DNA from: an uncultured Dorea sp. | Lineage (GTDB): Bacteria > Bacillota > Clostridia > Lachnospirales > Lachnospiraceae | Reading direction: 5' to 3' | DNA length: 59,095 nt | NCBI GenBank assembly: GCA_910578455.1 | Contig: CAJTQA010000017.1 | Coordinates: 1 to 59,095 of the forward strand | Part shown: piece by piece, positions 8,609 to 17,890 of the stretch | Layout of the letters: each line of letters opens with the position of its first letter | Position numbering within the stretch: the first letter of the stretch is position 1 | Notes under the pieces: model-generated | Told to the model about the DNA's origin: nothing | Seen by the model: the letters and a program-made list of their open reading frames with translations, nothing else | Databases searched by the model: none | Position numbers and translations under genes: made by a program

Positions 8609-9570
8609 TTGTATCTCAAAACAGAAATAATTGTAATTATCAGAAAGACCCATATTCCCATTGTAAATGATGGAAACCCAATTGAAAAGTCAAAAAGATA
8701 CGTCTTTATACGCTCTAGCCACCATGTATAATCCATAAATTTTGTAAAAATCATCTCTTTTAGATAAATTTTCTGCAATATAGGATACACTAGCGCTGGA
8801 GTGAAACAAAGCGCATACTGCAATGTTACTTTCCAATGATTGATAATAAGTGCTTTAAAATTACTTTCTGATTTAATTATTTTCACTAGATATTCTATAA
8901 TCATTACGATTGCTACAGCTAATATACCTGTATTCATCATTCCCGCAATAGAAATAACTGCTGCACTGATGTTCCTCTTTTGGTTTGCATACATGACCAT
9001 ACCGATTGTAACAAGAGCAAACATGCATGATTCATAACTTATTAAACTGTTATAATAATATATAGGTGACAATATAAACATAATTAATGCAAACATTCTA
9101 TGCAAACCAGATGTTTTTAATCGACATGCAACCATATATAATGCAACTGCTATCAGTATAGAATTTGTTAGTAGAAAACATCTATCTTGATTTATGCTTA
9201 ATATCTGTAACACTACTTTTACCGGTAGGCATAAAAAAGAATATACAGGAAAATAAAATGGCATCCATTTATCAGATGTGACCTTAATTAATTTGTTTGC
9301 CCTCAAATCATCATAATTATAAACACCATCATATAAAATGGGAAAATCTTCTCTTGCCTGAACTATATCTGACTCATTCGGAAAAAATGATCCTCGATAC
9401 TGCAAAGATATTATTGGCAATGCCACCGAATCAAATTCTGCTACCCATCCCGTTTCACTGTCATCGTACCACATGGGGCCCCAAAGGGATCTTATAAATA
9501 ATATAAGTACAAACACAAATAAAAATATTTTTATTAAAATCTCCTCTTTTTTTTCTAGTTTCAGATACAT
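8587..9570 (-). CDS. 5' part of split GT-C-like membrane protein
   Basis: Amino-terminal part of a multi-pass membrane protein, about 327 residues with some eight hydrophobic segments, ending soon after a G9 tract as YKGGGIKA-stop. The layout (many helices plus a large external loop after helix 1 containing acidic residues, GPMWYDDSETGW) resembles GT-C fold glycosyltransferases or similar polysaccharide proteins, but no diagnostic motif is visible. ATG at 9570 is preceded at nine bases by GAGAGG; the frame is open to 9627 inside the previous gene. Function unknown; the operon context points to export or modification of the polysaccharide. Confidence 0.6.
   Translation of the reverse strand: MYLKLEKKEEILIKIFLFVFVLILFIRSLWGPMWYDDSETGWVAEFDSVALPIISLQYRGSFFPNESDIVQAREDFPILYDGVYNYDDLRANKLIKVTSDKWMPFYFPVYSFLCLPVKVVLQILSINQDRCFLLTNSILIAVALYMVACRLKTSGLHRMFALIMFILSPIYYYNSLISYESCMFALVTIGMVMYANQKRNISAAVISIAGMMNTGILAVAIVMIIEYLVKIIKSESNFKALIINHWKVTLQYALCFTPALVYPILQKIYLKEMIFTKFMDYTWWLERIKTYLFDFSIGFPSFTMGIWVFLIITIISVLRYKGGGIKA
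8600..8608 (-). repeat. G9 homopolymer at frameshift point
   Basis: Nine C on the plus strand, nine G on the coding strand, exactly where two open frames of one membrane protein meet. Seven or ten G would restore one continuous frame. Candidate phase-variation switch; a base-calling error in the homopolymer is the main alternative. Confidence 0.8.
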
Positions 9571-9583
9571 CCCTTTCATCCTC

Positions 9584-11347
9584 TCAGAACATAAATCTCT
9601 TTGACATTTCCATTGCCTTTTCTTCATTTTTCAATTCATATAATAAAATCCGAAACATTTTTAACTCAGTCTCACTTTGCAACTTATAATTATAATCAAC
9701 AAATTGATTAAATCCCCAATGCTCATCTTCTATGCTTAAAATCTCATCCCTGCCAAAATCAATATATATAATTTTGGTTGGAACAGACTCAGTCAAATTA
9801 AAATAATCATACATAATTTCTGGGTTATTTACATCATAGCTATATTGCATAGCGTCGTATGCAGAAGATGTACACGCCTTTCCATTACTCATCAAATACC
9901 CAAAAGATGACCAGTCCATAAAAAGTACATTATCATCCTTTTCTGTTATTTCTTTAACATAGTCTTCCAATTCAGTTACAGCCAAAGCACGCTCCCTTGT
10001 TGTATATAGACCTTTCCATACACCACTTTCTATTCTTGCTGCCAGATTATTTATTGCCTCATCACGATAAACAAAACAAAATGATAACTTAATCATCAAT
10101 AAAGATAAAATAATCACGGCCGCTCTAAACGAAACCTTGACTTGAATGGATTCCATATTTCGAGAAAAAACACTTACAACCGAGAGAATCAACGGGATAT
10201 ATAGCCAATATTCTCTTGTACCAAAACCATATACATTTCCGAAAGATGAAAAAACGAACACCAAACTATATAGAATATTAATAAAAGCAAATAAGCTTAT
10301 CTGTTTTCTTCGAGCGGACTTTGGCAAAAATAAGTGTAGAACTATAGGTTCAAACCATCCCCAATATGTCAATACCTTAAAATTATTTGTGAATAAATAT
10401 TGTAAAGTGCCCAAAAGTAAAAATACTAATAATAATATATACAAAAATTTTTCATATACCTTATCTGTTTTCAATAGTCGCTTTGAAATGTAAGCGATAA
10501 TCGAGCATAAAATAAATATCTTCAAATAGGAAAAAATTTCCATGAAATTTGTTTTTGTAAAGAGATCGCTTTCTATTTTGAAATAAGCAGAATCATTCAG
10601 CCAATATTGTAATCCATTTATAAATTTGAAACAACCAACTCTAAAGCAAATCCATCCTATTACAAGAGTAGCCGTTATAAATCCCCCCAATATATATCCT
10701 TGTAATTTTTTCCACTCCTTTTTATAGCAAAGATAAAAAAATAAAATAACACACGGCAAGATTATATATGGAGTTCCTATAACCGCTCTGGCAATTATTA
10801 TTCCACTCACAACCCCGCTTATAAACTTTTGTCTGACTTGTGACGTTGTAAAATCATTAAAAAAAATAATACATGCCGGCCAAAGATATATTAATCCTAT
10901 AGTATTATAATTTATTGCAAAACATTGCCCTGGTGTAATAAAAAGAAATGGCAACAATGTAATAAATGGAATTTTATCTTTATCCTTATGCTTATTATAG
11001 AACAAAAACGTACTTATTATTACTATCACCAACCAGATAATATATTCTATCCTTGAAAACAAAAAAATCCCTTCCGTATCTCCTTGAAACATTGTATAGA
11101 TTTTTGTTAAAAATGCCAAAGGAATGGTAAATCCAGGGACTTGACTCCAATTATCTGCATATGGCACAGCACCTTTAGAAACAAGATAAGGCTCTGCAAC
11201 ATACCAGCTTTGATCCGTAAAATCAATCCCATACAATGATCTATGGATTAACAACGCAATACCAATACTGATTAAAACTATATCAAATATTAAATAAAGA
11301 AAATTTTTATTATTAAATATCGCTTTTTTCCTGTAAAAATCATACAT
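9584..11347 (-). CDS. Multi-pass membrane protein, GT-C-like, function unknown
   Basis: Integral membrane protein of about 587 residues with ten or more hydrophobic segments and a C-terminal soluble domain of about 130 residues. After the first helix comes a loop with DFTDQSWYVAEPYLVSKG, the position where GT-C glycosyltransferases carry their catalytic acidic residues. I do not recognise a named family. Its neighbour is a shorter protein of the same general design (8000-9570), and the Wzx flippase precedes it. Possible roles are a lipid-phosphate-sugar-dependent glycosyltransferase that decorates the chain outside the membrane, or a polymerase-like protein. The gene is very AT-rich. Confidence 0.6.
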   Translation of the reverse strand: MYDFYRKKAIFNNKNFLYLIFDIVLISIGIALLIHRSLYGIDFTDQSWYVAEPYLVSKGAVPYADNWSQVPGFTIPLAFLTKIYTMFQGDTEGIFLFSRIEYIIWLVIVIISTFLFYNKHKDKDKIPFITLLPFLFITPGQCFAINYNTIGLIYLWPACIIFFNDFTTSQVRQKFISGVVSGIIIARAVIGTPYIILPCVILFFYLCYKKEWKKLQGYILGGFITATLVIGWICFRVGCFKFINGLQYWLNDSAYFKIESDLFTKTNFMEIFSYLKIFILCSIIAYISKRLLKTDKVYEKFLYILLLVFLLLGTLQYLFTNNFKVLTYWGWFEPIVLHLFLPKSARRKQISLFAFINILYSLVFVFSSFGNVYGFGTREYWLYIPLILSVVSVFSRNMESIQVKVSFRAAVIILSLLMIKLSFCFVYRDEAINNLAARIESGVWKGLYTTRERALAVTELEDYVKEITEKDDNVLFMDWSSFGYLMSNGKACTSSAYDAMQYSYDVNNPEIMYDYFNLTESVPTKIIYIDFGRDEILSIEDEHWGFNQFVDYNYKLQSETELKMFRILLYELKNEEKAMEMSKRFMF

Positions 11348-11395
11348 AAAACAAAATATCCTTTTAATAATTATTCCGACTGCATTTTCTTCTTA

Positions 11396-12613
11396 TCAAA
11401 AAAATACACATTTTAATTCCCTACTACTCCACACAAAATGCAGGAAAACCATAATCAAAGTTTTAGATAGCTGTCCTAGAACCGTACCAATGCAAAAACC
11501 AATCATGCCATAAAAATTCCACAAAATTAACGCCATAACAAAATACACTGCTACACTTGCCATACCAATGATGACTTGCCACTTCATATCATAGAACTTT
11601 AATATGAATGGATTTAAAAACGAATTCAATGTCTGAATTGCAATTGCTATCGTAGTAATGGGCAAATATATCATTACCTCATCTTTCCACTGAGGAAATA
11701 AAATATTAATAACAGGATAACTGATTACCATCGTAATTCCATAGCCTATAACTGCAAGTATCACACCTACTATTAATATTTTTGAAAATATTTTTTTCTG
11801 GCCATTACTCCATTTTGAAATGTAACTTAGAATCACCCCTGTCACAGGACCGGAAATCATACTTATAATTTTCCCAAGTATTGTCGCTGTGTAGTAGATA
11901 GATACAATATGTCCCCCCATAAGAGGATACAATACCATTTTGTCAGCATAAGTCATCAAATTTCCACTAAATGTAGCTAATGTATATATTCCTGCATCTT
12001 TGCTAACATTTTTGTATATACGAGTTCTTACAAAAGATTCCTTTAGCATTCCAGTTTTTAATATTGTAAAGATTGTATTAAGCAAAAATCCAAACAAAAA
12101 AATGAACTGCCAAACACGAGTAAAATAAAAAAATATTAAACCAAAAACAAAACCAAAACATTGCAATATTCCATTAATCAAAATCGAAATATAATCTAGC
12201 TTTATTCTAAAACCCACTTCACAATAAGCTTTCAATAATATCAACATTGAAATTATTAGACTGAAAACAATATATATAATATTGAATTTTTTAATATAGA
12301 ATACAGTTCCAATGAATATTACAATAAAATTAATTATCATAAAATCCCTTAAAAGAAAGGGAAAATCACCTTTTAATCCTTCTTTTTCATACTCAGTATT
12401 CCGTAATAATCTTATGTTATTTAATACATTTCCCAGAGAGTTTGATATTACAATCCACAACGAATATAGCGTTATCATCAGACCATATTCCTCTGAGGAA
12501 ATGTGACTAGCCAAATACGGGTAAATTATTAACTGTAGAACGGCGATAGGTGCACCTGATGCACTTATGTTTAAACACATATCAAAGATTATTTTCCACC
12601 TTGTTTTGCTCAT
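11396..12613 (-). CDS. wzx: Wzx-type polysaccharide flippase
   Basis: Member of the MOP/polysaccharide transporter family that flips undecaprenyl diphosphate-linked repeat units. About 405 residues and roughly twelve hydrophobic segments; the N-terminus GAPIAVLQLIIYPYLASHIS..EYG resembles the family start, where a conserved SxxxGxxxxxQ-like region and YG follow. It overlaps the Wzy-like gene by 32 bases, which suggests coupled translation. Coding DNA is strongly AT-rich. Together with the polymerase and the priming transferase it indicates Wzx/Wzy-dependent assembly rather than ABC-transporter export. Confidence 0.8.
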   Translation of the reverse strand: MSKTRWKIIFDMCLNISASGAPIAVLQLIIYPYLASHISSEEYGLMITLYSLWIVISNSLGNVLNNIRLLRNTEYEKEGLKGDFPFLLRDFMIINFIVIFIGTVFYIKKFNIIYIVFSLIISMLILLKAYCEVGFRIKLDYISILINGILQCFGFVFGLIFFYFTRVWQFIFLFGFLLNTIFTILKTGMLKESFVRTRIYKNVSKDAGIYTLATFSGNLMTYADKMVLYPLMGGHIVSIYYTATILGKIISMISGPVTGVILSYISKWSNGQKKIFSKILIVGVILAVIGYGITMVISYPVINILFPQWKDEVMIYLPITTIAIAIQTLNSFLNPFILKFYDMKWQVIIGMASVAVYFVMALILWNFYGMIGFCIGTVLGQLSKTLIMVFLHFVWSSRELKCVFF

Positions 12614-14126
12614 TTATATTTCCTTCTGTTTGAATTTTTAACATGTCATAATAATTATTTTTTGAAATAAGAATACTATTTAAAACAATAAACATACCTA
12701 ACATCAACCAGAATAAATCATCACCTGGTAACCCATATGTCGATCCTAATACAAAATTACCCGCAAAAAGAATATATAAACTCAAGAATAGTGTTCCATA
12801 TACTTTATCCTTGAATATATATTTTATCAAATATACTATCATAGTAAGCGCTAAAAACAAAAGACTTATAATTTTAATTAATCCACCCTCTAAGAATTCA
12901 GTAAAAAAAAGATTATGCGGATGCATCCAGTGCAGCTGAGGTTTATCTAGGTGATAAAGCTCAAGTAATTTTTGTACATTTTGATCTTGAGCATTGTCGT
13001 ATATTTCCCACGCATATCCATTTCCGCCTCCACACAAAATTTCTTTTCTGTCAAATTTTTTAATAGAATCAATTGCAACTGCCCATATATCTTTTCTAGA
13101 AGCTAATCCTTCTGTAGTATTCACAGAATCATAGCGGAGGGAAAGTTTGGTTTCATTGTCAATGTCTATATAACTTTCTTCACCTAACTTCCCATTCGGA
13201 AATAAAATATGTTTCAATTTCACATATTCTCTTTGTATTTTCAATGGCATTGTCCGATAAAAATAAGTATAGCTTTCAAATGCTGGTACACATATATTTA
13301 AACTCAAAATCAAGACTAATACAGAAAAACAATGAATAAAAATACTCCTTTTGTAATATTGATTATTCAACTTTGCTTTATTCTTTAAATAAAATGATAT
13401 ATACTTAAATGTCAAAAAAATTATAAAAATAAATATCATTACAGGTACTAAAACAACAGCTCTCCGTGAACCAGATAAATATGTTAAATTACAAGCTAAC
13501 ATAAAGATTATAGCATACACTCTTTTTTTTCTTGTTGAATAAGAGTGATACATTTGATAAAAATAATAAACCGCAAATACTAAACAAAAAAGCATATATT
13601 TAGCAAAAGTATTATAATCATCTGTTAAACTTATCCTATAGTAATACGGTACAAATCCTAAATGCCATCTGATAATAGCTGTTATTGTTGCTAATACAAT
13701 CACCGCACTTATACATTTAATAATTCGCTCCGTATTTTTTTGCATTTCATTACTTTCTTTATCATATACACACAAAAACAGACTGACAATGAGAAAAAGA
13801 GTACGTATAAAATATAAATATTTCATAAACGAATACTGAAGATTATTGGCCCATATCAAAGTCACAATATCATAAACGATGTAGAAAATAATTGCAATTA
13901 ATAATATTTTATTTGAATTCCAATAATGAAAAAACAATTCTAAAACTTCTTTACGAAGTTTAAAAATAAGAAATATATCCAGAATTAATAACATCAAAAA
14001 AGGAATATGATTAATTATAAGTTTATATTTTCTATCAACAAACCATATGGGACAAAAAGTCAAATACGTATATGAAAAAATAGTTATTTGTAAAATAATG
14101 ATTTTTAAGTTTTTAATATTTTTCAT
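12582..14126 (-). CDS. O-antigen ligase/polymerase-like (Wzy-type) membrane protein
   Basis: About 514 residues with roughly eleven hydrophobic segments and one large external loop (about residues 285-410) that contains EYVKLKHILFPNGKLGEESYID and HWMHPHNLFFTEFLEGG. The HPHN..F..FLEGG type motif is characteristic of the Wzy_C/O-antigen ligase family. In this operon, with a Wzx flippase, the natural reading is polymerisation of repeat units at the outer membrane face. The ATG directly follows the stop codon of the previous glycosyltransferase. AT-rich coding sequence; the symbol wzy is not assigned because these proteins are poorly conserved. Confidence 0.75.
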   Translation of the reverse strand: MKNIKNLKIIILQITIFSYTYLTFCPIWFVDRKYKLIINHIPFLMLLILDIFLIFKLRKEVLELFFHYWNSNKILLIAIIFYIVYDIVTLIWANNLQYSFMKYLYFIRTLFLIVSLFLCVYDKESNEMQKNTERIIKCISAVIVLATITAIIRWHLGFVPYYYRISLTDDYNTFAKYMLFCLVFAVYYFYQMYHSYSTRKKRVYAIIFMLACNLTYLSGSRRAVVLVPVMIFIFIIFLTFKYISFYLKNKAKLNNQYYKRSIFIHCFSVLVLILSLNICVPAFESYTYFYRTMPLKIQREYVKLKHILFPNGKLGEESYIDIDNETKLSLRYDSVNTTEGLASRKDIWAVAIDSIKKFDRKEILCGGGNGYAWEIYDNAQDQNVQKLLELYHLDKPQLHWMHPHNLFFTEFLEGGLIKIISLLFLALTMIVYLIKYIFKDKVYGTLFLSLYILFAGNFVLGSTYGLPGDDLFWLMLGMFIVLNSILISKNNYYDMLKIQTEGNINEQNKVENNL

Positions 14127-15281
14127 TTAAGAGTTCCTTCTATCATACTTCTTTAGCAAATGAAAGTATAATTGTATTAATTTCTTCCCTTCCGAGTTCC
14201 AATTATATTTTTTTAGCACTAATTCATGCGCTAACTTAGTTTTTTTATATGTTTCTGAATAATTTTCTGAAATATGCTTTATCAACTCAGAAATAGCAAT
14301 TTCGTTGTTAGGATCAACTAAATATGCAAAATTTTCTTTTTTCATAAGTTGTATATTATATTTAGAATCAGACATAATTATCGGCAACCCAACCTGCATG
14401 TATTCATACACCTTGGTTGCCAAGTTTTCCACAGTAGCATATTGTCCAACTTTTAATAAAGTGGCTGCACCAATATCTGATTCTTGATATATTCCTGTTA
14501 TATCTGTATAGTTACAAAAACCTCTATATTCTACACAATTAGACTCTTTCATCCCCATTATTTCCTGCATATATTCTTGAGATGAAAAATTCCCAGCTAA
14601 AATAAGTTTTGCACCCGCTAAATAACATGCCTTAACTAATTTAGTAATTCCGCGCTCTTTACTCAAACTACCTGTATAACATACTTTTATCATTTCTTTA
14701 TCTTGAATTTCTTTATGTTCTATATATCTTCTTCTATCATCTAAAATAGGGTAATTTCCAACTATTGTAGTCTTTTTACACCTTTTACTAAATGGATTTT
14801 CTCCATTAACTGTAGTGGTGAAAATAACTGCATCAATTCTCTTTACTACATAATTTTCAAATAATTTATACAGGATAGATACAATTTTTCTCAAAAAAAG
14901 AGGCAGATAATCTTTTTTTTCTATTTGCTCTGAATAATTTTCATGACTGTCAAAAATAACAATGCTGCCTTTTTTTTTCAATTTTTTGGCATACAGTAAC
15001 AATTCAGGATCATGCAAATGATAAATATCTGCATTTAAACATTTTGCCTTTCGATAAACTTTGTTAGAAATATTAACTATACGTTGTAAACGTCCTTTTG
15101 TATTGTCACCAACGCCTATAACTTTAACTCCATATTCTTTTCGACTTTTCCCTTGGGCAACTAAAAAGACTTCAAACCGTTTATTTTCGGATAATGTTCT
15201 GCATTCTTTTTGAAATATACGCCCATCATTGCTAGAATGTGCACTAGTAATATGACATACTCTTATCCTTTTTTCATTCAT
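14127..15281 (-). CDS. Family 4 glycosyltransferase
   Basis: GT-B fold glycosyltransferase of about 384 residues. The N-terminal domain begins VCHITSAHSSNDGRIFQKEC, and the donor-binding C-terminal half shows KVCYTGSLSKERGITKLVKA and the E-x7-E-like region VENLATKVYEYMQVGLPIIMS. It is cytoplasmic or membrane-associated and adds one sugar of the repeat unit; which sugar cannot be read. GGGAG precedes the ATG. Directly follows the WbpB-like oxidoreductase gene and abuts the Wzy-like gene without a gap. Contains a run of nine A in an AT-rich context, not treated as special. Confidence 0.85.
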   Translation of the reverse strand: MNEKRIRVCHITSAHSSNDGRIFQKECRTLSENKRFEVFLVAQGKSRKEYGVKVIGVGDNTKGRLQRIVNISNKVYRKAKCLNADIYHLHDPELLLYAKKLKKKGSIVIFDSHENYSEQIEKKDYLPLFLRKIVSILYKLFENYVVKRIDAVIFTTTVNGENPFSKRCKKTTIVGNYPILDDRRRYIEHKEIQDKEMIKVCYTGSLSKERGITKLVKACYLAGAKLILAGNFSSQEYMQEIMGMKESNCVEYRGFCNYTDITGIYQESDIGAATLLKVGQYATVENLATKVYEYMQVGLPIIMSDSKYNIQLMKKENFAYLVDPNNEIAISELIKHISENYSETYKKTKLAHELVLKKYNWNSEGKKLIQLYFHLLKKYDRRNS

Positions 15282-15310
15282 ACATATCTACTCCCTAAAT
15301 ATATAATAAC

Positions 15311-16384
15311 CTAAAATTCACCTCTCATATCAACACTAGAAAATACATCTAACGGCAATTTCACAGGCTGTCCCGTCTTCTGGCTCTTATATATAGACAG
15401 GATCATCTCTAATGCATTCCTGCCCGCCACTGCATCTACATATGGTTTCCTGTCATTTTTAATCGCATCCATCACATCTGCAAATAAGCTTGTATGCCCA
15501 TTGCCGTACACATTGCTTGTAGCCTCTTCCAATCCTTTATTCTTAGCATCTTCCTCTGTCTCATCCGCAAAATCCCAGACATCAATATTATTCGTAGAAG
15601 TTCCGCCAATCTTGACCGTACCGTTTTCACCAAAAATATACAGCGTCTCCTCCAGATTCTTCGGATAAACATTTGTAGTACCTTCGATTGTACCAATTGC
15701 GCCATTTTTAAACTTAACAACCGCCATTCCTATATCTTCTGCCTCCAGATAATCATGGAACTGCTGTCTCGTCGCACCATACACCTCTTCTACTTCATCG
15801 CCCATCATCCAGCGAAGAAGGTCGATTCCATGAATACACTGGTTCATAAGCGCGCCACCGTCCTGCGCCCATGTCCCGCGCCATGATGCCTGATCATAAT
15901 ATCCATGATTCCGATTCCAGCGCACATGGATAGAACCGTGTGAAATCTTTCCAAACCTTCCTCCCTCAATTGCCCTTCTCAATTCCTGGACAGCTACATT
16001 AAAACGGTTCTGATGGCATGCGGATACTTTGACATTCTTCTTTTCCGACAATTCAATGATTTTATTTGCATCATCTATACTCATCGCCATAGGCTTTTCA
16101 ATAATGACATGCACTCCCTTGTCAATACAATATAATGCGATCTCCGCATGGTTTCCGCTTTCCGTAGCAATGCTGACCAAGTCAGGTGTCTCCTTTTCAA
16201 GAAGTTCCTTATAGTCCGTATAGCGATGAATGGACGCATCTTGTTTCAACTCATGCTTTTCCAAAATCTCTTCCATTTTTTCCGGAAGGACATCACACAC
16301 ACCTACAATCTCCAGATGATTGTTTACCGCTGCTTTCATATGGTTTGTAGAAATTCTTCCACATCCGATCAATGCATATTTCAT
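15311..16384 (-). CDS. Gfo/Idh/MocA oxidoreductase, WbpB-like
   Basis: NAD-dependent sugar oxidoreductase of about 357 residues. The N-terminal Rossmann motif is ALIGCGRIS, the EKPM motif (catalytic Lys) lies near residue 96, and a second conserved block is GGALMNQCIHGIDLLRWMMGD near residues 173-193. In the known WbpA-B-E-D pathway WbpB oxidises C3 of UDP-GlcNAc uronic acid. WbpD- and WbpA-like genes are in the same operon (16403-16960 and 21323-22642), which supports that role. The start has AGAGAGGG upstream. The gene is less AT-rich than its downstream neighbours. Confidence 0.85.
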   Translation of the reverse strand: MKYALIGCGRISTNHMKAAVNNHLEIVGVCDVLPEKMEEILEKHELKQDASIHRYTDYKELLEKETPDLVSIATESGNHAEIALYCIDKGVHVIIEKPMAMSIDDANKIIELSEKKNVKVSACHQNRFNVAVQELRRAIEGGRFGKISHGSIHVRWNRNHGYYDQASWRGTWAQDGGALMNQCIHGIDLLRWMMGDEVEEVYGATRQQFHDYLEAEDIGMAVVKFKNGAIGTIEGTTNVYPKNLEETLYIFGENGTVKIGGTSTNNIDVWDFADETEEDAKNKGLEEATSNVYGNGHTSLFADVMDAIKNDRKPYVDAVAGRNALEMILSIYKSQKTGQPVKLPLDVFSSVDMRGEF

Positions 16385-16402
16385 AACAAAACCCTCTCTT
16401 TA

Positions 16403-16960
16403 CTAAATCTCTTCTAATCTTTCATTGTTTAAATGATACTTGCGCCCGCATGCCTCACATACAAATCCATCTTTCAACCTCTCGCCGCACTCACAGACCC
16501 AGCCGATCTGCTTTGCTGGAACTCCGGCAACAAGTGCATGGTCCGGAACATCTTTTGTCACGACAGCACCGGCCGCAACCATTGACCATCTGCCAAGGTC
16601 ATGCCCGCATACGACCGTCGCATTGGCCCCTACTGTAGCCCCGGTATGAAGAACCGTTTTTTTATACCCGGCAGAACCTTTCGGGTACTTTGCCCTTGGC
16701 GTCAGATCATTTGTAAACACCATGGACGGACCGCAGAACACATAATCCTCAAGCTCCACGCCTTCATAAAGGGATACATTGTTCTGTACTTTGCAGCCGT
16801 TGCCAATCTTTACATTATTGCTTACGTTGACATTTTGCCCGAAAGAACAATTATCACCGATTCTGACTCCAGACTGTATATGTGAAAAATGCCATATCTT
16901 AGTTCCAGTTCCTATTTGAACATCTTCATCAACTATACTTGTTTCATGCAAAAAGAACAT
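16403..16960 (-). CDS. WbpD-like UDP-amino-sugar N-acetyltransferase with zinc ribbon
   Basis: Left-handed beta-helix acyltransferase of about 185 residues. Hexapeptide repeats run through the first 150 residues; the block GTKIWHFSHIQSGVRIG, the segment CGPSMVFTND, and VAGVPAKQIGWV match the WbpD subgroup, which acetylates the 3-amino group of UDP-GlcNAc(3NH2)A. The tail carries two CxC/CxxC pairs (CECGERLKDGFVCEACG), a small zinc-ribbon-like extension seen in some members. Lies directly upstream of the WbpB-like gene, as expected for a shared pathway. Confidence 0.87.
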   Translation of the reverse strand: MFFLHETSIVDEDVQIGTGTKIWHFSHIQSGVRIGDNCSFGQNVNVSNNVKIGNGCKVQNNVSLYEGVELEDYVFCGPSMVFTNDLTPRAKYPKGSAGYKKTVLHTGATVGANATVVCGHDLGRWSMVAAGAVVTKDVPDHALVAGVPAKQIGWVCECGERLKDGFVCEACGRKYHLNNERLEEI

Positions 16961-16987
16961 CTACAATAACACCTCAACTCTTTTACA

Positions 16988-17890
16988 TTATATATTATCA
17001 TATAAAGCTTTAGCCGGCACACCTGCTACGACTTTATTTTTTTCTGTTGTTTTAGTGACAACAGCTCCCATACCTACCATCGTATTTTCCGCAATTATAA
17101 TCTGATTTCGCACGATTCCTCCCATACCAATATAAGAATCTTTTTCTATACAGCAACTTCCTCCCAGCACAGAACCCGCAATGAGCATGCTGTTTTCTGC
17201 TATAAAAACATTATGTCCTATATGACATAAATTGTCAATTTTTACATTATTACTTATTATCGTATCATCCATTGTTCCTCTGTCGATACATGTATTTGCG
17301 CCAATCTCAACATCTTCACCTATGATAACGCCCCCAAAATGAGGTACTTTTTTGTTGAGACCATCTTCTTGATAATATCCAAAACCATCCGTTCCAATTA
17401 CAACTCCTGAATGGATAATAGTATTTTTACCAATTTTACATGGTGCGTCAATAGAAACATTGTTTTCAATCCTAACACCTTCTGCAATTTCTACCTCCTG
17501 ATGGATATAACAATGATGTCCTATAAAAACATTTTTTCCAATCTGTACTGTTTCAACGACAGAATCTTCTGATATGCCTGTCTTATAATCTATTTTAAAA
17601 AAATGAGAAAGGATTTTAAAAAATACAGCTTTAGGATTATCAACAACAATATAATTCTGCCTTTTGTTAACTAATTTTTCATCCCCAACAACAAATAAAA
17701 TTCCTTCATAATTCACTAAACTTTCTTCAATTTGTGGCATAATGTTTGATTTAGACTTAATCCAGGTAATTGAGTTATTCTGTAAATTATTCAACGAACA
17801 ATAATTCCGAACTTCTACTTGTTCATTTCCAAAAAAGGTCATTTTATATTTATTGTTTTTTAGAAAATTTAAAATTGTTGCAATTTGCAT
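16988..17890 (-). CDS. LpxD-like N-acyltransferase
   Basis: About 300 residues. The C-terminal two thirds is a left-handed beta-helix with GTDGFGY, ANTCIDRGTMDDTII and DNLCHIGHNVFI; the last contains the position of the catalytic His of LpxD. LpxD of Gram-negatives moves a 3-hydroxyacyl chain from ACP to UDP-acyl-glucosamine for lipid A. A Gram-positive has no lipid A, and the genes just upstream encode a thiolase and a 3-hydroxyacyl-CoA dehydrogenase, so I infer that this enzyme attaches a short 3-hydroxyacyl group to an amino sugar of the polysaccharide. Overlaps the preceding gene by 22 bases. Confidence 0.8.
   Translation of the reverse strand: MQIATILNFLKNNKYKMTFFGNEQVEVRNYCSLNNLQNNSITWIKSKSNIMPQIEESLVNYEGILFVVGDEKLVNKRQNYIVVDNPKAVFFKILSHFFKIDYKTGISEDSVVETVQIGKNVFIGHHCYIHQEVEIAEGVRIENNVSIDAPCKIGKNTIIHSGVVIGTDGFGYYQEDGLNKKVPHFGGVIIGEDVEIGANTCIDRGTMDDTIISNNVKIDNLCHIGHNVFIAENSMLIAGSVLGGSCCIEKDSYIGMGGIVRNQIIIAENTMVGMGAVVTKTTEKNKVVAGVPAKALYDNI

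Noticed and set aside
14970..14978. A9 run in a glycosyltransferase gene as a slippage switch
   Set aside because: A runs of this size also occur elsewhere in the AT-rich region (for example near 18593-18601) and both frames are intact; not distinctive.
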